From contig JAQCQR010000010.1 of assembly GCA_027687465.1 (NCBI GenBank), positions 1-64,000 of the forward strand: a stretch of DNA of 64,000 nucleotides. The letters run 5' to 3'. Below the pieces are notes generated by a model that was not told the DNA's origin, did not search any database, and saw only the letters and a list, made by a program, of their open reading frames with translations. A program made the translations under genes and the position numbers. Source of the DNA: Coriobacteriaceae bacterium AF08-21 (GTDB lineage Bacteria > Actinomycetota > Coriobacteriia > Coriobacteriales > Coriobacteriaceae). Below are positions 51,026 to 61,012 of this stretch, piece after piece (the first letter of the stretch is position 1; the number at the start of each line of letters is the position of its first letter).

Positions 51026-51547
51026 ATGGAGACTATCGAAGCGCTCATTCACCGCCGCAGCTGCCGCAACTACAGCGATCGTCCCGTCGAGGCCGAAAAG
51101 CTTGCACGTATTATCGAAGCCGGCCAATATGCACCGAGCGGCATGGGGCGCCAGCCGGTGACGTTTGTCGCCGTCACCGACCCCACGACCGTCAAGCGTC
51201 TCTCGCAGCTCAACGCGCAAGTCATGGGCAGCAACAGCGACCCCTTCTATGGCGCCAAGACCGTTGTGGTGGTGCTGGTTGACCGCAGTGTGCCCACACA
51301 TCTGGAAGACGGTTCGCTCGCCATGGGCAACTTGCTCAACGCCGCTTATGCACTGGGTGTCGATTCGTGCTGGATTCACCGCGCGCACGAGGTCTTTGAC
51401 TCGCCCGAGGGCCTGGAGCTGCTGGCCAGCTGGGACCTGCCCGCCGACGGCAGCCTGCGCGGTGTCGGTCACTGCATTCTGGGCTATGCCGAAGACACGC
51501 TACCCGAGCCCAAACCCCGCCGCGACAACGTGGTGTATGTAAAGTAA
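51026..51547 (+). CDS. Nitroreductase family protein
   Basis: A 173-residue short nitroreductase, about the minimal length for the family. FMN-binding residues are in IHRRSCRNYSDRPV at the N terminus, then GQYAPSGMGRQPVTFVAV. The helix LAMGNLLNAAYALGVDSCWIHRA and the C-terminal CILGYAEDTLPEPKPRRDN complete the fold. It differs clearly from the 289-residue enzyme at 9758. ATG 51026 has AAGGAG seven bases upstream. The ORF extends back to 50930 without support. The 50732-51025 gap holds only its promoter and that of the divergent small gene. Confidence 0.88.
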   Translation: METIEALIHRRSCRNYSDRPVEAEKLARIIEAGQYAPSGMGRQPVTFVAVTDPTTVKRLSQLNAQVMGSNSDPFYGAKTVVVVLVDRSVPTHLEDGSLAMGNLLNAAYALGVDSCWIHRAHEVFDSPEGLELLASWDLPADGSLRGVGHCILGYAEDTLPEPKPRRDNVVYVK

Positions 51548-51549
51548 TT

Positions 51550-51573
51550 AGTTCCGCCGTTCTAACGAACGGC
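51550..51573. terminator. Terminator shared by convergent genes
   Basis: TCCGCCGTTC pairs with GAACGGCGGA around TAAC. It lies between the stop codons of the nitroreductase and the membrane protein gene. No clear T-tract follows on either side. Confidence 0.6.
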
Positions 51574-51588
51574 GGACCCGCTCGCAAC

Positions 51589-52164
51589 TTATCTTGCCGA
51601 TGGAGTTGTCGTCGTTTCGTTCGTGTGGGTCGTTTCGGCGCCGTCGCCCTGTTCGTCCTCGTCCTTTTGAGCGTCGGCGATGGTAGAGGCCGCCGCAACG
51701 ATACCGCGCTGGGGCGCGACGCCCGTCTGGGTCTGAGCGCCCTCGACAATTTCTGTGCCTGTATGCACGAGCTCGGGCGATTTAAACATCGCGTCCAAGT
51801 TGGCGCCGCCGCCGGCGTAGCCAAGCGCAGCGAGTGCGATGACGATCACTGCAACGACGACCGCGATCGGAACATAACGATGCCAACCAGCCGGATTGAG
51901 TCCGCTGCGACGAGCCGCCCCGCGGCTGATGTAACCGAGCGTGCCGTCGTGCTTGAGCTTTGAGCCCACCACGCACTTGCGGCCCCACAACGAGGACTCT
52001 GCCTGCATGGCCAAGCGGGCGCTTGCCGAAGGATAGCCGTATTTAGTGCGCTTGAACGAACCATCAAACCCCGAGGCGTGTTTGCCCCACGTCACCGATG
52101 TCGTGCGTCGGTTGACCGGCGCGGCGCTCCGCCTTCTGCGGCTCGGTTTTGTAGTCTCAGCCAT
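51589..52164 (-). CDS. Hypothetical single-pass membrane protein
   Basis: A 191-residue protein. Residues 1-95 are basic and probably cytoplasmic (including KPSRRRRSAAPVNRRTT and VTWGKHASGFDGSFKRTKYGYP). One membrane helix spans about 98-120 (VPIAVVVAVIVIALAALGYAG). The C-terminal 70 residues are Thr/Glu-rich and probably outside. The motif GKHASGFDGSFKRTKYGYPSASARLAMQAESSLWGRKCVVGSKLKHDGTLGY-type region looks like a conserved N-terminal domain, but I do not recognise it. GGGGG lies close before the ATG. It is transcribed away from the regulator gene that ends 85 bases downstream of the other strand's neighbour. Confidence 0.6.
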   Translation of the reverse strand: MAETTKPSRRRRSAAPVNRRTTSVTWGKHASGFDGSFKRTKYGYPSASARLAMQAESSLWGRKCVVGSKLKHDGTLGYISRGAARRSGLNPAGWHRYVPIAVVVAVIVIALAALGYAGGGANLDAMFKSPELVHTGTEIVEGAQTQTGVAPQRGIVAAASTIADAQKDEDEQGDGAETTHTNETTTTPSAR

Positions 52165-52248
52165 ACGCCCCCGCACGCCGTAACCAAATCGAAACAATAA
52201 CGCTTTGGACTGTAGCACACGCGTCGCGCGCGGTCACGGGCGCCTCGC

Positions 52249-53466
52249 TCAACGGTCATCGTCCTTCAGTAAGCGCCACAGCGTTGTTCGGCTTATGCCC
52301 AGCACCTCCGCCGCACGGGTTCGGTTGCCGTGGAGATGATCTACAACCAGATGCGCGATATCTCGTTCGGTATCGGCCAGCGGTCGCAGGATATACAGGT
52401 CGCTTTCGAGTGTCGGGGCGCCAAAGGTTGCGGTCTTAATCACGTCCTCTTGGGCTAGCACTTCCTCCGCCACAGCGCGATCCACCGTGCCCGCCCCCAC
52501 CAATATATACAGTCGTTCCGAGACCTCGCGGAGCTGCAGATAATTGCGCGGCCAGCGGTAAGCATCGAGCGCCTTCGTCGCCGCGGCAGACAGCGTGGGC
52601 GCTGCCGTCCCAAATGCACCAGCGAGATATTCCAAATAGCGCGCAATCTTTTGCGACGTGGCTCCCTGCTCGACGATTGCCGGCGCCACGCTCACCGCAC
52701 AGGCGAAGCGCTCGGTCACAAAGGCGGCTTGATCACTTTCGCTGCCGCCCGGCATGTCATTCGCCGTCAGCACCACATGGCAGCGCGTCGCCAACGCGGT
52801 GTCGGCCATCGTGGAAACGAGCTCGCGGAGACGCTGGGGGCCAACCGTGTTCCAGCCCTCAATGCAAAGTGTCAGCCCCGTTTGGAACAACGGCGATTCG
52901 GCGCTTTTGAGCAGATGGCGCCAGCCGCGATCCGTTAGCTCATCGAGCGCAACGGCAACAAAGGGCTGATCGACAAAAGGACCGTCCAGATAGAGGCGCA
53001 TGGCAATCTCGACCTGACCCGTTCCCAGCTCGCCCTCGAGCATAAGGGGCACACCGCGCGCGTAGCTCTCGGCGACCGGCGCAGCCACCGAGGCAGCCCC
53101 CTCAACGATGCCGTACGCGCTCGATTCGTAGCGGGCCTCAACTTCGTCGGCGTTGAGCCACTCGATGCCCGCGTGCGCCGCGGCGCCGCGCACCTCGCGG
53201 ACCACGACGACCCAAAGGCCCCCGCCCTCTTTGTCGGCGGGGCGAACGGTCAGGCTCAGGCGCGTACCCGCACGCCCCATAACCAGACGCGCGCCGTCTC
53301 CTATACGGTCGAGGCGTTCGGCAACAAAAGCTGCCACATCCCGCTCAAGCGCCGCGCCATTCATGGTCGAAATCGCGACGTCCCCACGCGCATCGATTGC
53401 CAATGCCGAGGCCCCGGCAGCAGCCAGGGCCTCGGTCAAGATGTTCAGCTTGGCATCGCTATTCAT
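52249..53466 (-). CDS. Degenerate sigma54-activator-like regulator with Fis-type HTH
   Basis: A 405-residue protein laid out like a bacterial enhancer-binding protein. Residues about 1-110 form a small N-terminal sensor-like region. Residues about 125-330 are an AAA-type region, and residues about 365-405 a Fis-type HTH (HLHGNRTRAAEVLGISRTTLWRLL). The Walker A position reads EGELGTGQVEIA (about 144-155), with Gln for the essential Lys. No GAFTGA loop for sigma54 contact is visible. RWPRNYLQLREVSERL corresponds to the conserved WPGN-REL segment. So ATP hydrolysis and sigma54 activation are unlikely. It probably binds DNA as a simple regulator. The start has AGGGGC upstream. Confidence 0.78.
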   Translation of the reverse strand: MNSDAKLNILTEALAAAGASALAIDARGDVAISTMNGAALERDVAAFVAERLDRIGDGARLVMGRAGTRLSLTVRPADKEGGGLWVVVVREVRGAAAHAGIEWLNADEVEARYESSAYGIVEGAASVAAPVAESYARGVPLMLEGELGTGQVEIAMRLYLDGPFVDQPFVAVALDELTDRGWRHLLKSAESPLFQTGLTLCIEGWNTVGPQRLRELVSTMADTALATRCHVVLTANDMPGGSESDQAAFVTERFACAVSVAPAIVEQGATSQKIARYLEYLAGAFGTAAPTLSAAATKALDAYRWPRNYLQLREVSERLYILVGAGTVDRAVAEEVLAQEDVIKTATFGAPTLESDLYILRPLADTERDIAHLVVDHLHGNRTRAAEVLGISRTTLWRLLKDDDR

Positions 53467-53617
53467 GATTTGCCCCTGTCCGCGGCGACGTGCAACCGCC
53501 GACGGTCGCACGACCGAGTGTTTCAAAATTGAACGATATTGCTCACCAAACACTATAGGGCAGAAAGCGCCGTCCTGCGAGTATAGGTGTTGCCCCGCAT
53601 CGCCATCCTGGCGGGGC

Positions 53618-53678
53618 GATAAGAGCTCTTCGGGACTTATAAACCTGCGGACAAGCCATACCCGCAAGAGCTCCTATC
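53618..53678. repeat. Nested hairpin past the YeiH gene
   Basis: GATAAGAGCTCTT (53618-53630) pairs with AAGAGCTCCTATC (53666-53678), with one mismatch. It encloses CGGG/CCCG (53631-53634 with 53661-53664). A further GCCCCGC/GGCGGGGC hairpin is adjacent (53592-53617). They lie in the 266-base gap between the exporter stop and the regulator start. Confidence 0.5.
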
Positions 53679-53732
53679 GCTCCACCGCAAGCTTGCGCCC
53701 ACCAGCAACCAGCACGCAAACAAGCTACTCCT

Positions 53733-54767
53733 CTACCAGATTCCCAGCACGTGCTGCATTCCCAAACTCATGAACGCAATGCCAATCCAGCAGCAAAAGC
53801 CCAACGCGATGGGCTTGCCGCCCTTTTTGACCAGCTCGACGATATCGGTATTAAAGCCAATAGCCGCCATGGCCATCACGATAAAGAACTTCGAAAGCTC
53901 CTTGATGGGCGCCGTAATGGACGTGGGAAGCTGAAACACCGTGGTGACCACGCTTGCCAGCACAAAGAACAGCACAAACATGGGAAACGCGCGTTTAAGC
54001 GAGAACGTGCTTTTGGCGTCGCCCCCGGCCTTGCGCGCCGGATGCATCTGCCAGCACGCAAGGACCAACGTGATGGGAATAATGGCCAGTGTCCTGGTGA
54101 GCTTGACCACCGTGGCGCTCTCGAGCACGTTAGCGCCGGGATGCATGCTGTCCCAAGCGCTCGCCGCAGCCGTTACGGACGAGGTGTCGTTGATGGCGGT
54201 GCCAGCAAACAGGCCAAAGCCCTCGTTGGTCAGTCCGAGCATACCGCCGAGCGTTGGAAACACGAGCGCCGCGATAACGTTAAACAGGAAGATGACCGAA
54301 ATAGCCTGGGCAATCTCGCGATCGTCGGCATCGATGACGGGCGCGGTCGCGGCGATGGCAGAACCGCCGCAAATCGACGAACCCACACCCACAAGCGTCG
54401 CGATCTTACCCGGCACGTTCATGACGCGGCAGAGCACAAAGGCAATGACAAGCGAGGTCGAGATCGTCGCCACGATAATCGGCAGCGACTGGGCACCCTT
54501 GGACAGAATCTGGGAGAGGTTCATGCCAAAGCCAAGCAGGATAACCGCGTACTGCAAGACTTTTTTGGACGTATAGGTGACGCCGGCGGCGAGCTGTTCG
54601 CGACGATTCTTGGGAAAGACGAGCGCCAGGACCATGCCAAAGAGGATGGCAAATACCGGCCCGCCGACCACCTCAATTTGTTTGCCGAGCAACGTCGCGG
54701 GAATGGCGACGATCAGGCAGAATAAGACGCCCTTCCAGCGCTCGCGTACGGTATTCGCCAGTTGCAT
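53733..54767 (-). CDS. YeiH/UPF0324 family putative sulfate exporter
   Basis: A 344-residue membrane protein with about ten to eleven hydrophobic segments. Family features are LLGFGMNLSQIL near residue 75, GVGSSICGGSAIAATAPVI around 125-145, AGTAINDTSSVTAAASAW and the C-terminal KFFIVMAMAAIGFNTDI. The UPF0324/YeiH family is annotated as a putative sulfate exporter, with weak experimental support. AAGGA precedes the start. It is divergent from a GntR regulator across 190 bases, in the arrangement known for yeiH and its regulator in other bacteria, although those are LysR types. Confidence 0.88.
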   Translation of the reverse strand: MQLANTVRERWKGVLFCLIVAIPATLLGKQIEVVGGPVFAILFGMVLALVFPKNRREQLAAGVTYTSKKVLQYAVILLGFGMNLSQILSKGAQSLPIIVATISTSLVIAFVLCRVMNVPGKIATLVGVGSSICGGSAIAATAPVIDADDREIAQAISVIFLFNVIAALVFPTLGGMLGLTNEGFGLFAGTAINDTSSVTAAASAWDSMHPGANVLESATVVKLTRTLAIIPITLVLACWQMHPARKAGGDAKSTFSLKRAFPMFVLFFVLASVVTTVFQLPTSITAPIKELSKFFIVMAMAAIGFNTDIVELVKKGGKPIALGFCCWIGIAFMSLGMQHVLGIW

Positions 54768-54960
54768 ATGGGATTCCTTCTTTCTATTTCACGTTTGCGA
54801 CGGCTTATGATACGGCAACATTGAGCACAGCCATGCGTAAACACAGACCAAGATGCCGCGATAGTTCTTGGGCAACAGTCGAATTACCCACCGCGGAGAG
54901 CCGATTCGCGGCATAATTAACAGCTGACATATCAGTGTGATAGAACGGTTGCGAGGCACT

Positions 54961-55662
54961 ATGGAAGAATCGATGCACATCGGCGAGCAGGAAACGAGCC
55001 TACAGGACCAGTCCTACCACACCATTCGACGCAAAATCGTCTACCTGGACTACAAACCGGGCGAAAAACTGGGCGTCAAGCAGCTTTGCGACGACCTGGA
55101 TATGGGGCGCACCCCTGTGCGCGAGGCGCTGGTGCGTCTGGCGCAAGAGGGCCTGGTGCGTACCGTGCCCCAAAGCGGCACCTATGTCTCGCCCATCAAC
55201 CTCACTCTTGCCGAGAGCGCCTGCTACATTCGCGAGCACCTGGAAAAGCAGGTGATTGTAGAGTGCTGCGCCCGTGCCACCTCGGCAGGCATCGAGCAGC
55301 TCGACCGAGCCATAGCGCTGCAGGAAAAGACCATGGCCGAGGAGGATCGCATCGGCTTCTTTTTAAGCGACAACCTCATGCACCGCATGATCTTTAACAT
55401 CGCGTGCCGCAGCACCGTGTGGTCGTGGCTCGAGGCGACCAATGCCGACCTGGAGCGCTTCCGCTGGCTTCGCGCCGCCACGCAGAGGCTCGACAATCAG
55501 GAGATTGTTAACGAGCACAAGAAAATCCGCCGCGCTATCGCCGGTCGCGACCCCATCGAGGCGAGCTTTTTGGTCAGCAAGCACCTGCATATGATGTTCC
55601 GCAACCAGACCGAGGTCCTGGACCAATATCCCAAGTACTTCGAGACCAGCAAGCTCCGCTAA
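54961..55662 (+). CDS. GntR family transcriptional regulator (FCD type)
   Basis: A 233-residue regulator. The N-terminal winged helix is YHTIRRKIVYLDYKPGEKLGVKQLCDDLDMGRTPVREALVRLAQEGLVRTVPQSGTYVSPIN, a textbook GntR motif. The C-terminal FCD-type effector domain has IREHLEKQVIVECC and helices ending NEHKKIRRAIAGRDPIEASFLVSKHLHMMF, which usually bind a carboxylate ligand through metal. ATG 54961 has GCGAGG upstream. The gene is followed by an R3-family repeat and a terminator. It probably controls itself and the divergent YeiH exporter. Confidence 0.88.
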   Translation: MEESMHIGEQETSLQDQSYHTIRRKIVYLDYKPGEKLGVKQLCDDLDMGRTPVREALVRLAQEGLVRTVPQSGTYVSPINLTLAESACYIREHLEKQVIVECCARATSAGIEQLDRAIALQEKTMAEEDRIGFFLSDNLMHRMIFNIACRSTVWSWLEATNADLERFRWLRAATQRLDNQEIVNEHKKIRRAIAGRDPIEASFLVSKHLHMMFRNQTEVLDQYPKYFETSKLR

Positions 55663-55663
55663 C

Positions 55664-55702
55664 CTGCCAAAAAGGGACAGGTTTATTTTGGCAGGTTTTT
55701 AT
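55664..55702. repeat. REP-like palindrome, GGGACAGGTTTAT family
   Basis: CCTGCCAAAAAGGGACAGG is followed by TTTATTTTGGCAGG, so CCTGCCAAAA and TTTTGGCAGG pair. Other copies are at 58168-58205 (inverted) and 62891-62932. It begins one base after the GntR stop. Confidence 0.65.
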
Positions 55703-55718
55703 CTGAGCAAACGCAACA

Positions 55719-55750
55719 AGGCCCGACTCCGCCACAACGGAGCCGGGCCT
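55719..55750 (+). terminator. Terminator of the GntR gene
   Basis: AGGCCCGACTCCG pairs with CGGAGCCGGGCCT, with one bulge, around a CCACAA loop. It is followed by CAATTGTT. It lies about 55 bases after the stop. Confidence 0.8.
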
Positions 55751-55804
55751 CAATTGTTAAATAGCACCAACTGCGGAATAGTCGATGTCAGTCACCAACA
55801 GCGA

Positions 55805-55904
55805 GCGAGCCGCATTTGCGCCAAGGTGACGTGAAATGAGAGGGCGCTGACCTTCTGGTCGCGCCCTCGAAATTGAACGTCAGATTGGCGTGAATGCGGC
55901 TCGC
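55805..55904. repeat. Long nested hairpin, family B copy 1 (3' of glmS)
   Basis: A 20-base arm pair (55805-55824 with 55885-55904) encloses the reverse complement of the core found at 62757-62854: strands with TGACGT/ACGTCA and an inner GAGGGCGC/GCGCCCTC stem with an ACC/GGT top. It lies about 45 bases from the glmS stop. The core is conserved between copies, but the outer arms are not. Confidence 0.78.
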
Positions 55905-55950
55905 GCAGCGTCGAGCAGTTCCGGCGTTTGGCAAAACGCCGGAACAACAA

Positions 55951-57798
<1,848 letters not shown>

Positions 57799-57872
57799 AG
57801 GATAAATCCCTTCGTTCGCGTGACTGCAAGACGTCCACGCACAGGGGGCGCTGAGACGTATAACGTTCGAGT

Positions 57873-57932
57873 ATTGTACTCACGCAAGCGCAAGCTGATA
57901 TACCAGAAGTGGTATCTCAACTTAGATACCAC
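57873..57932 (-). promoter_or_regulatory. glmS promoter region with ATACCA/TGGTAT operator-like boxes
   Basis: A TACAAT -10 box on the minus strand (57873-57878) lies about 75 bases before glmS. Just upstream ATACCAGAAGTGGTAT (57900-57915) is a perfect palindrome, and a third ATACCA (57926-57931) makes GTGGTATCT pair with AGATACCAC (57909-57932). This looks like an operator for a repressor of amino-sugar genes. Confidence 0.5.
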
Positions 57933-57950
57933 CCGATGCACACATGCCCA

Positions 57951-58144
57951 GCCGGTCCAAACCACCACAATGGGGACAGGCACCTTTGTGGTGGTTTGGA
58001 CCGGCGCGGCGGCCTATCCCGGCGAAAGATCTCAATCTGTAACAGGTAGAGCCGGTTTTGCCGTCCAGATGTTACAGATCGAGACAATTGAAGGCCCGGG
58101 CGTCTCAAACCACCACAAAGGTGCCTGTCCCCTTCGTGGTGGTC
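57951..58144. repeat. Cluster of REP-like palindromes between glmS and lacI
   Basis: The 460-base gap holds three inverted repeats. 57951-58005 has a 20-bp arm (GCCGGTCCAAACCACCACAA) round GGGGACAGGCACC. 58033-58080 has ATCTGTAACA/TGTTACAGAT. 58107-58144 is an inverted copy of the first family. They are arranged like a BIME, with alternating orientation. Confidence 0.7.
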
Positions 58145-58167
58145 GCGCTGGCAACGGCGTTTCCCCA

Positions 58168-58205
58168 GATAAAACCTGCCAAAATAAACCTGTCACTTTT
58201 TGGTT
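58168..58205. repeat. REP-like palindrome, GGGACAGGTTTAT family, copy 2
   Basis: AAACCTGCCAAAATAAACC is followed by TGTCACTTTTTGG: an inverted, slightly decayed copy of 55664-55702. It lies about 55 bases upstream of the lacI-type start and could overlap its promoter. Confidence 0.6.
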
Positions 58206-58258
58206 GGTTTAGGATGCTACAATCTGGCTTGTACTTGAAACGCATCAAAGGGGCCGCT

Positions 58259-59392
58259 ATGGCAAAGGTTAAAATCAGCGACGTCGCGCGCGAGGCCGGG
58301 GTTTCGCTTGGCACGGTTTCCAACGCGCTCAACCATCCCGAGAAGTTGCGCCCCGAGACCCTCAGGCTCATCAACGAGACCATCAATCGCCTGGGCTACC
58401 TGCCCAACCAAAGCGCTCGTCAGCTCGCGGGCGGCGCCACCAAGTCCTTTGGCCTGGTGCTCCCCCGTCTCGACCACGGCTTTTCGCTCCAAATCGCCAG
58501 CGGCGCCCACAACGAGGCCCGCAAGCACGGCTACGATCTGCTCATCGCCAATGCCGATAACGACGATATTCTCGAGGATCATTACCTGCGCTATTTTATG
58601 GGCACGCAGATGTCCGGCGTCATGGTTCAGCCCATGGCGTCCCCCGACTGGCACCCCGCTATGACCAAGATGCCCGTGCCGATCGTCTATCTGGACATCC
58701 ATTGCTCCGAGCCCGGTTACTACGTGGCCGCCGACAACGAGGCACAGGGGCGTATTATCGCCGAGCTCGCCATCGCCCGCGGCGCACGCCATATCACCGT
58801 TGTGGGCCGAGCGGCATTTATGCAGCTCGGCCTGCGCGTCCTTGGCATCCACAAGGCACTTGCCCTGCATCCTGATATCAAAATTGAGGTCATCGATGCC
58901 GGGGAGTGGAATACCGCAGCCGACGGCTACAGCATCGGTACCCAGATTGCCGAACGCCCTGCTGACGAGCGCCCCGATTTTGTCATCGGCCTGACCGACG
59001 TATTGGCCTCGGGCGTTATCTCGGCGCTGACCGACAAAGGCATTTCCGTCCCCGGCCAGGTCCGCGTGGCCGGCTGCGACGGCAACCCGCTCGCTTGGAG
59101 CGGATCGGTCCCGCTCACCACGGTAGCACCCCCAGGCTACGAGATTGGCCGCAAGGGCGTTCAGCTGCTCATGGAGCAGATCGAGGATAAGCCTGCCGCC
59201 AAGACCAAACGAGTCCGCATCGGCTCCGCCGCGCGCACCGTCACCACGGCCACGGCCGCCGAGGACATTAACCGTCAGGAGCTCGTGCGCCCCTTCTTGC
59301 TCGAACGTGTGAGCACCCAAAAGGCCGAGCAGCACCCGACGGGCCCATCCGCGGCCCCAATAACCGACATCAACCTGGGCGCCTACCTGTAA
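58259..59392 (+). CDS. LacI family transcriptional regulator
   Basis: A 377-residue repressor or activator. The N-terminal HTH with hinge is VKISDVAREAGVSLGTVSNALNHPEKLRPETLRLINETINRLGYLPNQSARQLAGG. The periplasmic-binding-like domain follows: GLVLPRLDHGFSLQIASGAHNEAR, VPIVYLDIHCSEPGYYVAADNEAQG, RHITVVGRA, DFVIGLTDVLASGVISAL and VAGCDGNPLAWSGSVPLTTV. It has a C-terminal extension of about 45 residues past the usual end. AAAGGGG lies before the ATG at 58259. The ORF's longer N terminus runs through repeat DNA and is rejected. No sugar genes are adjacent, so the regulon is unknown. Confidence 0.92.
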   Translation: MAKVKISDVAREAGVSLGTVSNALNHPEKLRPETLRLINETINRLGYLPNQSARQLAGGATKSFGLVLPRLDHGFSLQIASGAHNEARKHGYDLLIANADNDDILEDHYLRYFMGTQMSGVMVQPMASPDWHPAMTKMPVPIVYLDIHCSEPGYYVAADNEAQGRIIAELAIARGARHITVVGRAAFMQLGLRVLGIHKALALHPDIKIEVIDAGEWNTAADGYSIGTQIAERPADERPDFVIGLTDVLASGVISALTDKGISVPGQVRVAGCDGNPLAWSGSVPLTTVAPPGYEIGRKGVQLLMEQIEDKPAAKTKRVRIGSAARTVTTATAAEDINRQELVRPFLLERVSTQKAEQHPTGPSAAPITDINLGAYL

Positions 59393-59394
59393 CA

Positions 59395-59433
59395 AAAAAC
59401 GCCGCAACGGGAACAGTCCCGCTGCGGCGTTTT
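59395..59433 (+). terminator. Rho-independent terminator of the LacI gene
   Basis: AACGCCGCAACGGGA pairs with TCCCGCTGCGGCGTT with one bulge, around a short loop, and is followed by TTGCT. It lies immediately after the stop codon. Confidence 0.85.
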
Positions 59434-59605
59434 GCTGGCCCCATGTTCCCTCCCCGTTTAGCCGGACCTGCGGCTACGGATATTTATGGAATGTAATCCA
59501 TTTTTCATTAACTCTTTTGTTAAAATAGATTCAATTCCATATTTTTAGATATTTCCTATAAGTATTGATTTTGCTCCAGTTTTTTCTCGCCAAGAAAGGG
59601 GTTTC

Positions 59606-60811
59606 ATGAATCTGATTGATCGCAAACAGTACCTCGACTGGCTCATTTCGTGGAAAGACTCGCACGTCATCAAGGTCGTTTCGGGCGTGCGAAGGTCCGG
59701 CAAATCAAAGCTATTCGAAATCTACCGTAGCTACCTGCGCGATCATGGAATCACAGGCGACCAGGTTATATCCCTCAACTTTGAAGACCTGGAGTTCGAG
59801 TCGCTTACGTCGTATAGAGCACTCTACGACTACATTTCCGCCAGACTCGTCCCCGATAAGATGAACTACGTTTTTCTGGACGAGATACAGCACGTCGAGC
59901 ATTTCGAAAAAGCCGTCGACAGTCTTTTTATCAAGGACAATGTCGACCTCTACATAACCGGTTCCAACGCTTATCTGCTCTCGAGCGAGCTGGCAACTTT
60001 GCTCTCCGGCCGCTACGTAGAGCTCAAGATGCTGCCCCTATCCTTTAAAGAGTTTTGCTCGGCAAAAACCAATGACGGAAAGGCTCCCGCGCAGTTGTTT
60101 GACGAGTACATCACCCGGGGCTCTTTTCCCTTTATCGCCGAGACGGGTATTCAGGGACCCCAGGCGCGCGATTATCTTATGAGCCTCTACGATACCATCG
60201 TCATACGCGACGTTATCGAACGCCTGAAGGTCTCGGACGTCCCGACCCTGCGCGATATCACCAAGTTCCTACTCCATAGCATTGGAAACCGGATCTCGAT
60301 TAAAAAAATCTCCGACACACTCTCGTCCAACGGCAACAAAACCGACCAGAAAACCGTAGCCAAATACCTCAAAGGCTTAACAGACAGCCTTGTGCTGTAC
60401 TTTGCTCCGCGCTATAACGTGCGCGGTCGGCAGCTTCTTTCAACAAACGGCAAATACTACGCCGTTGACCTTGGACTTAGAGGTGCTCTCGTCAAAACCC
60501 AAAGCAGCGATATCGGTCATATCCTCGAAAATGTTGTTTATCTCGAGCTCCTACGCCGTGGATACGACGTCTACGTGGGCGATATCGACGGCGGGGAAAT
60601 CGATTTTGTTGCCCTAAAGTCAAACGAGACAGCCTATTTTCAGGTTTCAGCCACAACGCTCGACGAAACTACCCTCAATCGAGAGTTGGCCCCCTTTAAG
60701 AAAGTCCGAGACAACTACCCCAAGACGCTTCTTACGCTCGACACGCTGTTTGCGGACGCGAACTACGAAGGAGTCCGCAAGCGCAACGTGATCGACTGGC
60801 TCCTGGAGTAA
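59606..60811 (+). CDS. AAA ATPase with DUF4143 domain, second copy
   Basis: A 401-residue relative of the protein at 24402. Walker A is VSGVRRSGKSKLFE (about residues 25-38), Walker B-like MNYVFLDEIQHVEHFEKAVDSL, and sensor LYITGSNAYLLSSELATLLSGRYVELKMLPLSFKEF, the standard AAA_14 pattern. The middle part is ISIKKISDTLSSNG with TVAKYLKGLTDSL. The C-terminal DUF4143 has HILENVVYLELLRRGYDVYVG and GGEIDFVALKSNETAYFQVS, in which the usual EVK is QVS, so the nuclease-like site is altered. AAAGGGG lies before the ATG. The upstream 120 bases are unusually AT-rich, which suggests acquisition. Confidence 0.85.
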   Translation: MNLIDRKQYLDWLISWKDSHVIKVVSGVRRSGKSKLFEIYRSYLRDHGITGDQVISLNFEDLEFESLTSYRALYDYISARLVPDKMNYVFLDEIQHVEHFEKAVDSLFIKDNVDLYITGSNAYLLSSELATLLSGRYVELKMLPLSFKEFCSAKTNDGKAPAQLFDEYITRGSFPFIAETGIQGPQARDYLMSLYDTIVIRDVIERLKVSDVPTLRDITKFLLHSIGNRISIKKISDTLSSNGNKTDQKTVAKYLKGLTDSLVLYFAPRYNVRGRQLLSTNGKYYAVDLGLRGALVKTQSSDIGHILENVVYLELLRRGYDVYVGDIDGGEIDFVALKSNETAYFQVSATTLDETTLNRELAPFKKVRDNYPKTLLTLDTLFADANYEGVRKRNVIDWLLE

Positions 60812-60878
60812 CTTGTAACGTCATAACCCTCCGCCAGCTCCTTACCAAGGCCGCAGCCCCAGTCGCTTAAAGCACAAT

Positions 60879-60925
60879 GCCCCTCTTATCGGCCAAAACA
60901 GCAATCTTGGCGTGATAAGAGGGGC
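60879..60925. repeat. Nested hairpin between convergent genes
   Basis: GCCCCTCTTATC (60879-60890) pairs with GATAAGAGGGGC (60914-60925), with an inner CCAA/TTGG stem. It lies between the ATPase and HAD genes and may end both. About 85 further bases to 61012 hold nothing recognisable. Confidence 0.65.
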
Positions 60926-61012
60926 TGACTGCGTCAGCGCCTCCACGCAGGCGCCGTTGCCGCCACCGTCCTGCGAGATCGGGCGCGGGGCATGGCGACT
61001 TGCGTGCAAACG

